The notes under the pieces are model-generated. The model was not told the origin of the DNA, did not search any database, and saw nothing but the letters and a program-made list of their open reading frames with translations. A stretch of 64,000 nucleotides of DNA from Desulfatibacillum aliphaticivorans DSM 15576 (GTDB lineage: Bacteria > Desulfobacterota > Desulfobacteria > Desulfobacterales > Desulfatibacillaceae), in the NCBI RefSeq assembly GCF_000429905.1, contig NZ_AUCT01000001.1, positions 1 through 64,000 on the forward strand, written 5' to 3'. This document shows, piece after piece, positions 51,184 through 61,900 of this stretch. Position 1 is the first letter of the stretch, and each line of letters begins with the position of its first letter. The position numbers were made by a program, and so were the translations under genes.

Positions 51184-53841
51184 TTTCCGCAGCAGGCCCT
51201 TGCCCCATTGCACCAAAGCCTGGCGCCAGCGCCCCACCCTATCAGCCCAGGGGATTTTGACCTTAAACCGGTCCATGCTGGAGATGAAGCAGCCGCCTCC
51301 TCCCCCGCCGCCGGACAGGCCGGAATCGCCGTCTGAATTACTGGAGAGCGAATCCTCGCCGCCTGCTTCCGCCTTGTTCTGGGGAACCGCCGGATCCAGG
51401 GTGGTGAATGCGGAGTCGCCGCCGTAATACACCGCGCCGCCGCTGGTCACCTTCACCCGGAAGTGATACGTGGTCGCCGGCTCCAATCCCTCCAGCTTGG
51501 CGCCCACGCCCTGTTGCCGGGAGCCCCGGCCGCCGTCCTTGCCGATGACGTATTGATCCGCCGTGATTTCCTCGCCGTAATCCTCGGTCAGGCCGTATTC
51601 AAACACCACCGATCCCTCTCCCGGAGGACGAACCGTCCCGGCCAGGTAGGCGTGGGTTTCGCCGATTTCATAAGCCGCGCCGGTTGTTGCGCTGCCCGTG
51701 GAGGAGGCGTCCACCCACAATTCAAAGGCGTGGTCCGCAGCAGGAGCATGGGGAGTCCATTCCGGGATGTTCACCTCGGGAAAAATGCTCGTTCCCGTCT
51801 CCAGGCGGACGTCGTTTCTGGAAACCACCCAATACGCCTGGGGCGTCCAGGTCAGTTCCGCCTGAATCACAAGCCAATATTTCTTCCCGGGCTCGGGCGA
51901 AAATTCGGGGTAAAGCGCCGCTTGATATTCGTAAATATCCTTGTCCCGGTAATAGAGATTTTCGCCGCTCTCGTCCCCTGGTATATTCCAGGAGGCGGCA
52001 AGATCGCCGGGCTCGCCCACGCCTGAATCGTCGTATATATATATGTTCCAGGAATCGGGCGTGACCGGATCGGCGCGCAGCTGCCGGCTCCACCAATGGA
52101 CCCGGTTGATATTGCCCACGGGGGACTCGAACATAAAGTCATCCGCGCTCATGGCGTTAAAGGGATAGGCCGCGTCCTTCTGCGACGTGTGCAGCAAAGT
52201 GCTTGTTACGTCCGGAGGCTGGGACCACACCTTGATGGAGTCGTCCGTGGTGAAGCTCCTGTCCTGGCCGTAAGAAGTTCCAAAATCGTTCCTGGCCGCA
52301 ATGCGGAAATGATAGGTGGTCAGGGGCTCCAGGTTGTTGGCCAGAATGGAGGCGGCGACGGCGTCGGTGCCCGCGCCCGCGTCCACCCATTCGGTGCTTC
52401 TGCCGTAATAGGTGGTGGAGCCGAACTCAAACCGGTATTGGGTTTCCACGCCGTGAGCGGTCACCTCGCCCTTGAACATGGCGGAATGGGCCAGGATGTT
52501 GGCCGCCGTCAGCGTCGCCGCCGTGGGCGCCAGGGGATTGCCGCCGGTGGCGAAAACCCGGTCCGCTCCGTAGTTGATTTCCTCGCCGTTGTATGCCGCC
52601 ACCCGATAATGATAGGTGGTCTGGGAGTCCAGGGCGTTAATTTCTATGGCGATGCTCTTCTTGCCCTCTGAAGCCGCAAGGTACAGCGAGGCGCTGGCGT
52701 GATCGTAATCCGCATTCACGCCGTACTCCACCCACACTTCCGTGTCCTTGCCCTCGGTATCCACCGTGCCGCTGATCACTGCGGAATCCTGCCCGATCAC
52801 CGGAGCGTAGCCTGTGTTAACCGCCGGCCAGTCCGCAGGCGCCAGAAAAGCGACTGCGCAGGCAACCCGGGCGGAACGATATTTGATGCGCATGTATCCG
52901 TTTTCGCCCCAGGAGGTTCCCCAACTGTTGCGCAAAATCCAATATCCGTTGCTTTCCGCATCCCCATTATCGTTCCAGCCCACCAGCACCACGGCGTGAT
53001 TGGTGACGGCGTAATACTCGGGCGATGCGTCGCACTGCGTGTTGCCGTCTTCGTAAATCCCGGATTGATAGGCCAGAAAAGCCGGGCCGGCGTAAACCGC
53101 CGCAACCACCGCTCCGTAAGTCAAAATGGCCGCCTTGATGGCCTCGATGTCTCCGCTTTGAACCCTGCCCCACGACTCAAACACCACCGGCGCATCGCCC
53201 GCGTGCTGGTAAATCCCGGGATCTTCCATCACGTAAGGAAAATCGCTTTCCTGGACAATGCCTTCCTGAGTCAGGGCCTCCACCTCCGAGTAGGTGTAGT
53301 CCGCATCGTCGCAGCCTCCGAAATGAGAGGCGTAAGGCTCGATGCCGCCCAGATGCCAGGCGATGTACGACTCGGAAAAATCCGCAACGTCCGAGCCGCT
53401 CCGCTGGGACGCCGTGTTGTAGACGCCCTCGGCGGCGCCGGCCGCCGCAAAGGCGTAGCAGGAGCCGCAGTCGCCCTGGTCCTTAATGGGGCCGATGAAA
53501 GACTTGCCGCCCACGTCCCGCAAATCAAAGCTGGAGGGAATGGCGTCCCAGTCTCCCCCGAACTCGAACCAAACCTCCTGGCCGATGGCCATAAGCCGGG
53601 TCAGACGGGGCGCGCGGCGTCCAAGAAGCTGCTCCAGTTCTTCGGGATCTTTGTTAAAAACGGGGTTGGGGCCGACCTGAAATTCGTAATTGTTTTGGGT
53701 GATGCTTTCGCGGATTTCCTGAAGCTCGGCTTCCTGAGCGGAGGAGGCGTCGTCTGCGGCCAATGCGGAGGAGGATATAAACAGTCCGATGGCGGAGAAT
53801 ACGGCGATGACCAAATATCGGGAAAAATCCTGCAAACGCAT
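51115..53841 (-). CDS. Secreted papain-like (C1A) cysteine protease with fibronectin-like repeats and CFI-box
   Basis: The 908-residue protein has a signal peptide ending SALA (about residue 28) and a peptidase domain (about 100-345). The nucleophile is C128 (DQGDCGSCYAFA; the usual tryptophan is tyrosine), the histidine lies in TNHAVVLVGW and the asparagine in RNSWGTSWG. Three Fn3-like repeats with the TTYHFRVAA motif and a lectin-like domain (about 540-700) follow. Near the C-terminus a glycine run ends in GGGGGGCFISS, like the CFI-box sorting tails, then a basic tail. It is probably exported and surface-held. Its end overlaps the opposing epimerase gene. Confidence 0.88.
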   Translation of the reverse strand: MRLQDFSRYLVIAVFSAIGLFISSSALAADDASSAQEAELQEIRESITQNNYEFQVGPNPVFNKDPEELEQLLGRRAPRLTRLMAIGQEVWFEFGGDWDAIPSSFDLRDVGGKSFIGPIKDQGDCGSCYAFAAAGAAEGVYNTASQRSGSDVADFSESYIAWHLGGIEPYASHFGGCDDADYTYSEVEALTQEGIVQESDFPYVMEDPGIYQHAGDAPVVFESWGRVQSGDIEAIKAAILTYGAVVAAVYAGPAFLAYQSGIYEDGNTQCDASPEYYAVTNHAVVLVGWNDNGDAESNGYWILRNSWGTSWGENGYMRIKYRSARVACAVAFLAPADWPAVNTGYAPVIGQDSAVISGTVDTEGKDTEVWVEYGVNADYDHASASLYLAASEGKKSIAIEINALDSQTTYHYRVAAYNGEEINYGADRVFATGGNPLAPTAATLTAANILAHSAMFKGEVTAHGVETQYRFEFGSTTYYGRSTEWVDAGAGTDAVAASILANNLEPLTTYHFRIAARNDFGTSYGQDRSFTTDDSIKVWSQPPDVTSTLLHTSQKDAAYPFNAMSADDFMFESPVGNINRVHWWSRQLRADPVTPDSWNIYIYDDSGVGEPGDLAASWNIPGDESGENLYYRDKDIYEYQAALYPEFSPEPGKKYWLVIQAELTWTPQAYWVVSRNDVRLETGTSIFPEVNIPEWTPHAPAADHAFELWVDASSTGSATTGAAYEIGETHAYLAGTVRPPGEGSVVFEYGLTEDYGEEITADQYVIGKDGGRGSRQQGVGAKLEGLEPATTYHFRVKVTSGGAVYYGGDSAFTTLDPAVPQNKAEAGGEDSLSSNSDGDSGLSGGGGGGGCFISSMDRFKVKIPWADRVGRWRQALVQWGKGLLRKSNPAPGLHLPVMEEDFFQTASR

Positions 53842-54696
53842 GGGCGCCTCCGGCGGCTTTCACAGCCTGCGCGGCAAACCCGGTTTGGCTCGGCCTCCCT
53901 GCCCGCCTTTCCGGTGAGTACTATCCAAAAACCTGCTGACTTCCCTGTTCCTGGCAGCCGGGGATGGTCCCCGGATCAGTGTTCTGCTTTGTTCTGTTTG
54001 GATATCGGCAGAAACCGCCAATTCCTTAACGAAAAAACAGGGCTTACGGACTCCCTTCAAAAACGCGCGGGAATGCCCCAACAGGGCCTGGAACCTGCCT
54101 TTTTGGTCAGCCTTGGCATGCGATGCCAAAGAGGGGTAAATTCACCCGTCCACGGGGCGGTTTTTCCAGGGTATCTTTCCAGAGCGTCATTCTCGGGGTG
54201 TTTTTACCCGGTTTTCAGGCCCTGGGGAGACAAAGGGGGCAAGGGATGGGAAGCGCTCCAGGCCGCCTTGGACGGCGGCCCGGCTCCAACGGCGGCGACC
54301 TACATTTTTGTAAGAAGAAAAAACAGGGCTGGGCGGCGAACTGTGAAACATTTCACATTTTCTTGGCATTTACCGGAAGAGCTCCCAGGGGCCTTGCGGT
54401 GAAAATCCCCAAGCATGCGGTGAAAAGTCCCGCTTCAGTGGATTACAGGTGGAAAGAAATCACTGGGATCTTTGTTATTTTCCTGAAATTGCTCGTTTTT
54501 AATAAGATTAATTTTTTATTTTTTTTCCGGACTTTCGTCCAACTGATTTTAAACTACAAAAATGTCGGGCTCATACAAAATTGTAGGCGAAATTGGCCCA
54601 ATGCAGGAGGCCTTGGCCGCCCAAAAAAAAGAATGATGTTCATTTTATGTCTGATCCTGGCAGGTTAACGGCGTTAAAAACATACCGACAAAATTA

Positions 54697-54711
54697 TGGC
54701 ATTTTTTTTGC
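54697..54711 (+). promoter_or_regulatory. Sigma-54-type promoter, target unknown
   Basis: TGGCATTTTTTTTGC fits the -24/-12 pattern, with GG at 54698-54699 and GC at 54710-54711. Transcription should start near 54722, after the first ATG seen at 54718, so that small frame cannot be its product. The next strong gene is 1.4 kb away. Confidence 0.6.
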
Positions 54712-54850
54712 CTATTCATGAAAACATTTGTGACGCAAGACCCAGCCCCATCGCCAGGACGGGCCTTTGTGAAATTTAACGCTTGTTATAGAAGACTTGG
54801 CGAAGAGAAAAAGCGATTGATTATCAAAATCAATTCTTGCTTTTTTTCGC

Positions 54851-54866
54851 TGGCACGATTATTGGA
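54851..54866 (+). promoter_or_regulatory. Weak sigma-54-like site
   Basis: TGGCACGATTATTGGA has a perfect TGGCAC half, but the -12 GC is GG. It lies 154 bases after the stronger site and is listed only as a candidate. Confidence 0.3.
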
Positions 54867-55788
54867 AGTGCCTATCAACAATCTGTGGTTGTGCGACAGG
54901 AAGAAACTGAGAGCGAACGAACCCCTCCGTTTCCGCCTGCCCTGATCCGGGCCCATTTGTCCGGAATTCCGGGGCGAAACCGAAGAGTTTTACAAAGTCC
55001 GAACCGCACCAATCGATACAGGGCGCTCCTATGCGTTACCATGCACGTGGAACGCACAGGGTTTTTGCGCCCTGCGGATCGATCTGGCCCGGAGCCGGCC
55101 TTCCGCCCAACGGGCGGGGCTCTTAGTCCTTTCTGCGCAAAATCAAATTGCGAAAAATGACGTGGACGCTAAGTCCTGCCTGACATTCTTCACCCCGATC
55201 AGGCTGTTGCTGCCGCTATTCAGCTGTTAGCCTGCATTCGGGATTTCATGTCATGCAACGCGGGTAGGGATTTCTCCCTTTCCGCCGTTCAGCGCTCCTG
55301 CCGCTTGAAAAAGCGTAAACTTTTCCCCGGCAGCTTGGCGAACTCAGACTTTTTCGCGACAAATGAACAGGGTTTCCGGCCGGTTTCCGTGCGCTTGGCG
55401 CACTTGTCCGCCGGCAGTCCCGTTCCGAACCCCTTTAACCGGAGGGCCAGGGCCATGCCCCGGAACACTCGAAAGGAATATCGACAGGTGTTCCCTAAAA
55501 CTTTAGGAAATTTTTTAAAAAATTTCCCTGGCGCCGCCTGCAGCTTCCAACAAATTGAATTTGCTGGAAATCGACATGGACAAAATCCCCTTGCAAGATT
55601 CCCGGGGCGTCCGCAAGCAGGCTTCCGGTGACTGATATTTAGATAAACGGCCTTGTGACAGTTTTGAGTTGAACCTTTTTTAACGATTTTGGGCCTCAGG
55701 CCCGCAGCAAAGGATGAAATGCACGGATTTTTCCCATCTTCCCGCTCCCATGCCGAACGGGGTTATCGCGCCCGCGCTCTGCAGGCCT

Positions 55789-55925
55789 CTCGTTCCCATG
55801 CTTTGCGATACGCTCGTTCTCATGCTTTGCGTGGGAATGCACATGGAGGACGCATGGGGGAAGTGGAGATGAAAAACGGCGTATTTCCCTCGTTCCCGTG
55901 CTCCGCACGGGAATGCAACTTGGAG
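55789..55925. repeat. Three copies of a palindromic intergenic repeat
   Basis: The unit ctcgttcccatgctttgcg(tgggaatgca) occurs at 55789 (partial), 55813 and 55889. The third copy, ttcccgtgctccgcacgggaa, is a perfect palindrome with compensating changes, so the hairpin rather than the sequence seems conserved. Both complete copies run on into a shared catttggag-like tail (acatggag, acttggag). This is a REP-type repeat common upstream of genes in many proteobacteria. Confidence 0.7.
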
Positions 55926-56146
55926 CTGCGAGGGAAAACAAACGACGTCCTTTCGTGCAAATCCTTTGAAAACAGTTTTGGATTTTGGACTTTGTTTTTT
56001 TTGAACAACCTTTAACAACCACTTTTTAAACTTAGGGAGGATTTAGAATTTTGAGAGGAAACAACAAGGAAAAAAGTAAACCCAACAACCCGAACCCTTT
56101 AACCCTAAACCCAACTTGCACCACTAAACCTAGAGGAGGAGTACAC

Positions 56147-57166
56147 ATGAAACGTTTGGCAATCGCAGCAATGGCAATCTTCGCAGTCATCACCCTGACC
56201 ACCGGCGCCTGGGCAGCAGGCACGGCAGCGGGTACTGACATTACCAATACGGCGACAGCGACTTACACACTGGGCACTGTTACCGGCATTACAGAGGCCG
56301 CATCGGACACCATCACCGTGGCCATGCTCATTGACTTCACCATTACCGAGCCCACAAACCCGGTCACGGTCCAACCGGATGATGAGCATCAGGCCCTGAC
56401 TTTCACTATCACCAATACCGGTAACGCCACGGAAACATTTTATGTTTCCGGCATCAGCACGGCAATCGCCGGGGTGACGGACAATTTTGATCCTGATTAT
56501 GACAATATCTTTGGTGACACCAACAATAACGGCGTTTATGACTTCGGCATAGACTTGGCTATTCCATCCGTGACTCTTGCTGCTGACGCCAACGCAGTCG
56601 TTTTTGTGGTGAACGACATTCCTTCGGACGATCCGGCCGACGCAACCGACATGCTGGAAGGACACACCGGATACACCCAGTTGATCGTCAATTCCGCAAC
56701 CTGGGTTGATGTATATGGAAGCGATCCTGCTGACGCGGCTGATCCCGGCGACATTGTTGTTAACGGTTATGCGGCTGGCGTGGATGCCATCATAGGCGAC
56801 AACACCAGCAGGGACACCGGACTGGGCTACTACGTCGTTCAGAACCTCGTGCTGACCCTAACCAAAACCTCCCATATAGAGGACAATGTATACGCAGGCG
56901 TCAATCAACCCATCCCCGGCGCCATCGTCACGTACACCATCGAAGCGAATGTCACCAGCGGAAGTGGAACAGCGGTTGACGTTTGGATTACGGATACCAT
57001 CCCCGCAGGAACCACCTACGTTGCGAACTCTTTGACCCTTGAAGGAAGTGCATACGCAGGATCCGGCGGATACGACGCCGGCACAGATTCCATTTCCGTG
57101 TATGTGGGAGACATGGTTCTCGCCACAGATGCTCAGACCGTTACTTTTCAAGTCACGATCGACTAA
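56147..57166 (+). CDS. Secreted DUF11-type repeat protein 1
   Basis: The ATG at 56147 has GAGGAGGA seven bases upstream and gives 339 residues. A signal peptide ends near AWA (residue 22). The mature protein is acidic and Thr/Val-rich and begins GTAAGTDITNTATATYTLG. A first beta-sandwich carries TITNTGNATETFYV, and a segment DPDYDNIFGDTNNNGVYD may bind calcium. A C-terminal DUF11 unit reads GAIVTYTIEANVTSGSGTA. The gene at 57766 is a clear paralogue. DUF11 domains are beta-sandwiches in bacterial surface proteins. An export or surface-layer role is inferred. Confidence 0.82.
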   Translation: MKRLAIAAMAIFAVITLTTGAWAAGTAAGTDITNTATATYTLGTVTGITEAASDTITVAMLIDFTITEPTNPVTVQPDDEHQALTFTITNTGNATETFYVSGISTAIAGVTDNFDPDYDNIFGDTNNNGVYDFGIDLAIPSVTLAADANAVVFVVNDIPSDDPADATDMLEGHTGYTQLIVNSATWVDVYGSDPADAADPGDIVVNGYAAGVDAIIGDNTSRDTGLGYYVVQNLVLTLTKTSHIEDNVYAGVNQPIPGAIVTYTIEANVTSGSGTAVDVWITDTIPAGTTYVANSLTLEGSAYAGSGGYDAGTDSISVYVGDMVLATDAQTVTFQVTID

Positions 57167-57180
57167 AGGGAGGTTTTTCC

Positions 57181-57672
57181 ATGAGGCTTAAAGCATTCTT
57201 TATCCTTGTACTCATCAGTATGGTTCTGGCCGTTCCGGCCCAGGCATTGGCTGAAAGCCCGCTCAAACTGCAAACCGTGGCGGAAGTGAAAGTCATTGTT
57301 GTGGATGAAAAGGGCCAGGAACAGGTAAAGATGGTTCCCGCTAAAAAAGTCGTCCCCGGAGACGTGGTGTACTATACTATCACCTTCAACTACAGCGGAG
57401 ATCAACCGGCCTCAAACGTGGCCATCACCAATCCGGTTCCTGAACACATGGAATACGTGGATGGCAGCGCTGCAGGTGCGGGTGCGGACATCCGCTTTTC
57501 CATCGACCAGGGTCAGACCTACGACTATCCGGGAAACCTGAAAATCAAAAACCCCGAAGGCACGGAAAGGACTGCAACCGCCAAGGAATACACCACGATC
57601 CAGTGGACCTTGACCAAAGACCTTATGCCCGGTGCAATCGGGACCGTGCAGTATCAGGCCAGACTTAAATAG
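57181..57672 (+). CDS. Secreted single DUF11-domain protein
   Basis: The 163-residue product has a signal peptide ending QALA (about residue 22) and one DUF11-type domain: VVPGDVVYYTITFNYSGDQP, the NPVPEHMEYVDGSA strand, and a TIQWTLTKDLMPGAIGTVQY end. It starts 14 bases after gene 1 with GGAGG before the ATG. Its small size suggests a subunit or chaperone for the larger neighbours. Confidence 0.82.
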   Translation: MRLKAFFILVLISMVLAVPAQALAESPLKLQTVAEVKVIVVDEKGQEQVKMVPAKKVVPGDVVYYTITFNYSGDQPASNVAITNPVPEHMEYVDGSAAGAGADIRFSIDQGQTYDYPGNLKIKNPEGTERTATAKEYTTIQWTLTKDLMPGAIGTVQYQARLK

Positions 57673-57681
57673 GAAAGTAAT

Positions 57682-57705
57682 CCGGAACGGCCGACGCCGT
57701 TCCGG
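57682..57705 (+). terminator. Hairpin inside the surface-protein cluster
   Basis: CCGGAACGGC-CGAC-GCCGTTCCGG is a perfect ten-pair stem followed by GTTTA. It lies between the second and third DUF11 genes. It could limit read-through or stabilise the upstream message, so protein ratios may differ. Confidence 0.6.
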
Positions 57706-57765
57706 GTTTATCAAAGGACTTATAAAAACATGTACCTTTTTTTAAACCAAAAAAGGAGAAAGACA

Positions 57766-58920
57766 ATGAAACACACAGGCAAAATGCTGGTGCTTACGGC
57801 CTTAACGGTCGGTTTGTTGTTATTGGGATTCCAAAGCGCGCTTGCTGATGGAACACAAGCAGGAACCCAAATCGACAACACTGTCACCATTCATTATGAC
57901 GTAGGTACGGAAGCGCAGACCCCAATAACGGCACCAACATACACCTTCTATGTTGACAGAAAAATTGATCTAACAGTGGAAGCTCAGGACAACGATCCTG
58001 TGTCAGTCATTCCCGGCCAGGATGATCAGGCTCTGGTATATGTCATCCAAAACACAGGCAATGACATTTACGACATCTATCTGGACATAACAACGTATGT
58101 TAATGCCGATGGCCCAATTACGCTAGGCAATGGAAGTGACTACACTGACTCTTTTGACGCTTCCCATGTTGGTATTTATTATGACACTGACAGCTCTGGG
58201 GATTACTCTGCAGGGGACGTCGAGATTACCACATCTTACCTTGACAATATGGGCATCGACGAATCCAGGACAATTTTACTGGTGTACGACATTCCTACGG
58301 GGCTGGACGATGAGGAAGTCGCTATCTACGGTTTGACTGGCACTCCTCTGCCTGATGGCGGTTCACCCGGCACCACCTTTGACGATGATTCTGGCAACGC
58401 CGACACGGCGGGCGACGGAACCAACGCTACTATCCAAAATGTATTCGCAGACACTACGGATGGAGTAACCGGTGAGGAATCGGATGTTTCGGCTTTCATG
58501 GTCGTGTCCGCCCAGATTACGGTTACCAAGGAGTCGGAGGTTATCTCCGATGGCGTCAGCACCTCCAACTTCAAAGCTATTCCTGGCGCAATCGTTGAAT
58601 ACACCATTACCATCACTAACAGCGGACATGTAGCAGCGAGTAATATTGCCGTGACGGATAGCCTTGCCACAGAAATCGCATCTGGCTCCATACTGTTTGT
58701 CGAAAATGGTTACGCCGCAGATTATGGCATTTCCGTTAACCAAAACGGTGGAGGCGAAGTAGCCTATACCAATGCCGACGACGCAGCAATTGGCGGGGTC
58801 ACAGCAGACTGGAACATCACAGCCGCCAATACCGTTACGGTGACCGGCCTCTCAGTAAACGCCAATGATGGAACCAATAACGGCGAAACAACCGTAAAAT
58901 TCCGGGTGGAAATCCAATAA
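57766..58920 (+). CDS. Secreted DUF11-type repeat protein 2, paralogue of the first
   Basis: The ATG at 57766 follows AAGGAG and gives 384 residues with a signal peptide ending SALA. It repeats the plan of the 56147 gene: GTQAGTQIDNTVTIHYDVG, a first sandwich with YVIQNTGNDIYDIYLDI, and a terminal DUF11 unit with AIPGAIVEYTITITNSGHVA. Its AT-richer codon use differs from the core genes in the window. An in-frame ATG 12 codons earlier has no ribosome site. Confidence 0.82.
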   Translation: MKHTGKMLVLTALTVGLLLLGFQSALADGTQAGTQIDNTVTIHYDVGTEAQTPITAPTYTFYVDRKIDLTVEAQDNDPVSVIPGQDDQALVYVIQNTGNDIYDIYLDITTYVNADGPITLGNGSDYTDSFDASHVGIYYDTDSSGDYSAGDVEITTSYLDNMGIDESRTILLVYDIPTGLDDEEVAIYGLTGTPLPDGGSPGTTFDDDSGNADTAGDGTNATIQNVFADTTDGVTGEESDVSAFMVVSAQITVTKESEVISDGVSTSNFKAIPGAIVEYTITITNSGHVAASNIAVTDSLATEIASGSILFVENGYAADYGISVNQNGGGEVAYTNADDAAIGGVTADWNITAANTVTVTGLSVNANDGTNNGETTVKFRVEIQ

Positions 58921-58960
58921 GGAAAGGCCGTAAGTCTTGGGCATTGGCAGGCATATTATA

Positions 58961-61900
58961 ATGAGCGCAATTCGAGGCTTAAGGGGAATCCCCACCCAAG
59001 CAGTCGCCGTATTGCGCCTTTTTTCAGCCCTGTTAGTCCAATCTTGCAAAAAGCCGTTCCACATCAATGGCCAGCAGCCTGTACAGACGGGAGGGGGAGC
59101 AAACTCCTTCCCGTCTCGTACAGGGGTTAGCCGGATTGCTTTCATGACTTGTTTTATGACAATATTGGGTGTCCTTACAGGCCCAGCCTTTGCCTTGCCT
59201 GTCGGATCGGTTGTCACCAATATTGCTTACGCCAATTATGGAGACGACCCAAGTAATCCAACCATTGTTCCCTCCAACGAAGTGCAATTCACCATAGTGG
59301 ATAGCGGAACAGACTCTGTGATTCAACTTATGCAATACGCCCCCACGGCCCTGGACGCGATCTTGGTGGATGTGGACGCCACCCAGGGCCGGAGCAGCGG
59401 CTCAACCGGCGATCCTTTTGAACCGCTGGACCCGCCCGTCCCATTTGGAAGGTCTGCGGCCATCGACCTGGACGACCCGGTTCCTCTTTTGGAAGCCGAG
59501 GTATACCACGGCGGCGAGCCTGTCTTTCTGATGGTCACGGATGAAGACCAGAACGCAGACCCCACGGTTGCGGAAACCATTCTGGTGACCCTGACCGTAG
59601 AGGCCACCGGCGACGTGGAACTGGTGATCGTAAGGGAGACCGGGCCTAATACGGGCGTGTTCGCCGGATACATCCAATCCAACGTATCGGCCAGCGGCGT
59701 GCAATACGACGGATACCTGGACGTGGTGGACGGCGCCGAAATTTTGGCCGAATACACCGATCCCACGGACGGAACCGACAAGACTGCCGCAGCGGCCATG
59801 GTGGATCCGTCGGGCGTGGTGTTCAATTCCTCCACGGGCGAGGCTGTGGACGGCGTGACCGTCACGTTGATCGACGTCTCCACGGGCAACCCGGCCGTGG
59901 TTTACGGCGACGACGGAACAAGCATATTCCCCTCCACCATCGAATCCGGCGGGTCTGTGACAGACAATGGAGGAACGACATACGATTTTGCAACGGGCGG
60001 ATTCCGCTTCCCCTACGTACTTGCCGGGGACTACAGGCTGGAATTTACGCCGCCCGAGGGCTATACCGCGCCTTCCACCGTATCCACGGCCGTGCTGCAG
60101 GCTTTGCCCAACGCGCCCTTTGACATCCGGACGCCCGGCTCCCGGGGCGAGGATTTCTCCATCGCAGCGGACGGAGGCCTGGCTTTGGACGTTCCTGTGG
60201 ACCCGAACAAGGGCCCCTTGTGGATTACGAAAACGGCCAACAAGGACACAGCCGCCGTCGGCGACTTCGTCCAATACGAAGTCACAGTGGAAAACAGCTC
60301 GGACGCCAACCTGACAAAGGTTTTGGTGACCGACCACTTGCCGCTATCTTTCCGGTATCAATCCGGCTCGTTAAAGGTGGACGGCAAAAAGAGGAAAAAT
60401 CCGGACCTCTCCAAGGACGGCCGCACCCTTTCCATTGAAATCGGGGCGGTCAAGGCCGGCGAAAGCGTCACCATCAATTACGTCGTGGAAATCACCGTGG
60501 GAACGCCTTTGGGAGACGCCGTGAATACGGCCCAGGCTTTTGAAATCCTCGGGGGCTCCCATAGCAGCCGCAAGGGCTCGGCCCCGGCGGGATACCAGAC
60601 CGGCGTCGTTTCCAACGAAGCCCATGCCGCCGTTCTCATAAAGGACGATTTCTTCAATGACCGCTCCATCATCATGGGTCAGGTGGTGGCCGACCATTGC
60701 CCCTCCACCATTCCGCCCAAGGAAGGCGAAGAGCCGATTAAAGAGCATGCGGTCAAGGGCGTCCGCGTCTTCCTGGAAGACGGCCAATACGCCGTGACCG
60801 ACGAAAACGGCATGTACCATTTTGAAGGGGTCGCGCCCGGCGTGCACGTGGTGCAACTGGATGAGTTCACCCTGCCGGACATGTATGAAGCCGCCTTCTG
60901 CGAGGAAAACACCCGCCATGCAGGCAGGCCTTTCTCCCAGTTTGTGGACCTGCAGGGCGGAACCATGTGGCGGGCGGATTTCTACGTGGCCACCAAGCCG
61001 CCTGAGCAAGGCGAGGTTGGCATTCAAGTCAGCGCTGAAAGACAGGAAGATGAGGTAGACTGCACCATACAACTGAACAATACGAATGTACCTATAGGCA
61101 AGCTGCGTTTGACGGTTATATTGCCTGATGGATCTGTTTACAAAGAAGGGTCTTGTAAATTTGATGGGCAATCAGTTCCCGACCCAACAGTTGCGGGGCC
61201 TGCGCTAATTTTCAGAATGGGAGATCAGCCTGCTGACTGGAAAAGGGATATTCAAATCAAATTAGATGTTACCAAGGCTTCAAAAGATCCACAACCAACT
61301 ATCAATGCCATGCTGTTGGCAAATACACCGACGGCAAAGAATCAACGGGCGCCTCTTACAAAATGTCCTATTCTGCCTGGAAGCAATAAAAGCCAGCGTC
61401 AAGTTATGCTTACTACAGGGCTGGCCTTAGGAAGCACAAATAAAAATAATAATCCACAAGAAACAATCATTCCTTATCTTGCAGACGGTTGGATTGAAAA
61501 GCAAAAGCCTGGTTATGAAATTGTCTGGCCGGAGGAAGGAGGTTTGCCTGCCATCCCATCCACCAAAATCGCCGTCAAACATTTGCCAGGCACAAAAGTA
61601 ACCCTGACCTTAAATGGCGAGCCGGTCAGCCCTTTGAATTTTGATACATCTGTTAACAATGGCGCCAGAACGTTTAAATTATCCCGATGGATTGGCGTGG
61701 ACCTCCAGAAAGGAGATAATCTTATAGAAGCCGTATGCCAGGATAAATCCGGAAAAGAAGTTTGGCGGCAAACCAGAAGTATCCATTATTCTACAGCTCC
61801 AGTAAAAGTAGAAGTGCTTAGTGATCAGCCATACGCTATTGCTGATGGAAAGACCATTCCGCAGCTTTTAGTTAGGTTGACGGATAAGGACGGTTTTCCG

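Larger units (their letters stand above)
53842..56146. other. Gene-poor 2.3 kb stretch
   Basis: No open frame here has a credible protein look, ribosome site and family motif together. Frames such as 54718-54945 and 55248-55631 are unsupported. The stretch holds two sigma-54-like sites (54697, 54852), a half-copy of the 39.8 kb repeat, and palindromic repeats near 55.8 kb. It could carry a regulatory RNA or a long leader of the surface-protein operon downstream. Confidence 0.5.

Noticed and set aside
52699..54402. 567-codon open frame on the plus strand
   Set aside because: It is antisense to the papain-like protease and composed of arginine/glycine/valine shadow sequence with no motif or ribosome site.
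54718..54945. 75-codon frame just after a sigma-54-type site
   Set aside because: Its ATG precedes the predicted transcription start, and the sequence has no signal peptide or family similarity.
53842..56146. Possible cyclic-di-GMP riboswitch from short acagggtt-like pieces
   Set aside because: The full conserved core and the paired helices could not be assembled at any of these places. The short match also occurs elsewhere by chance.
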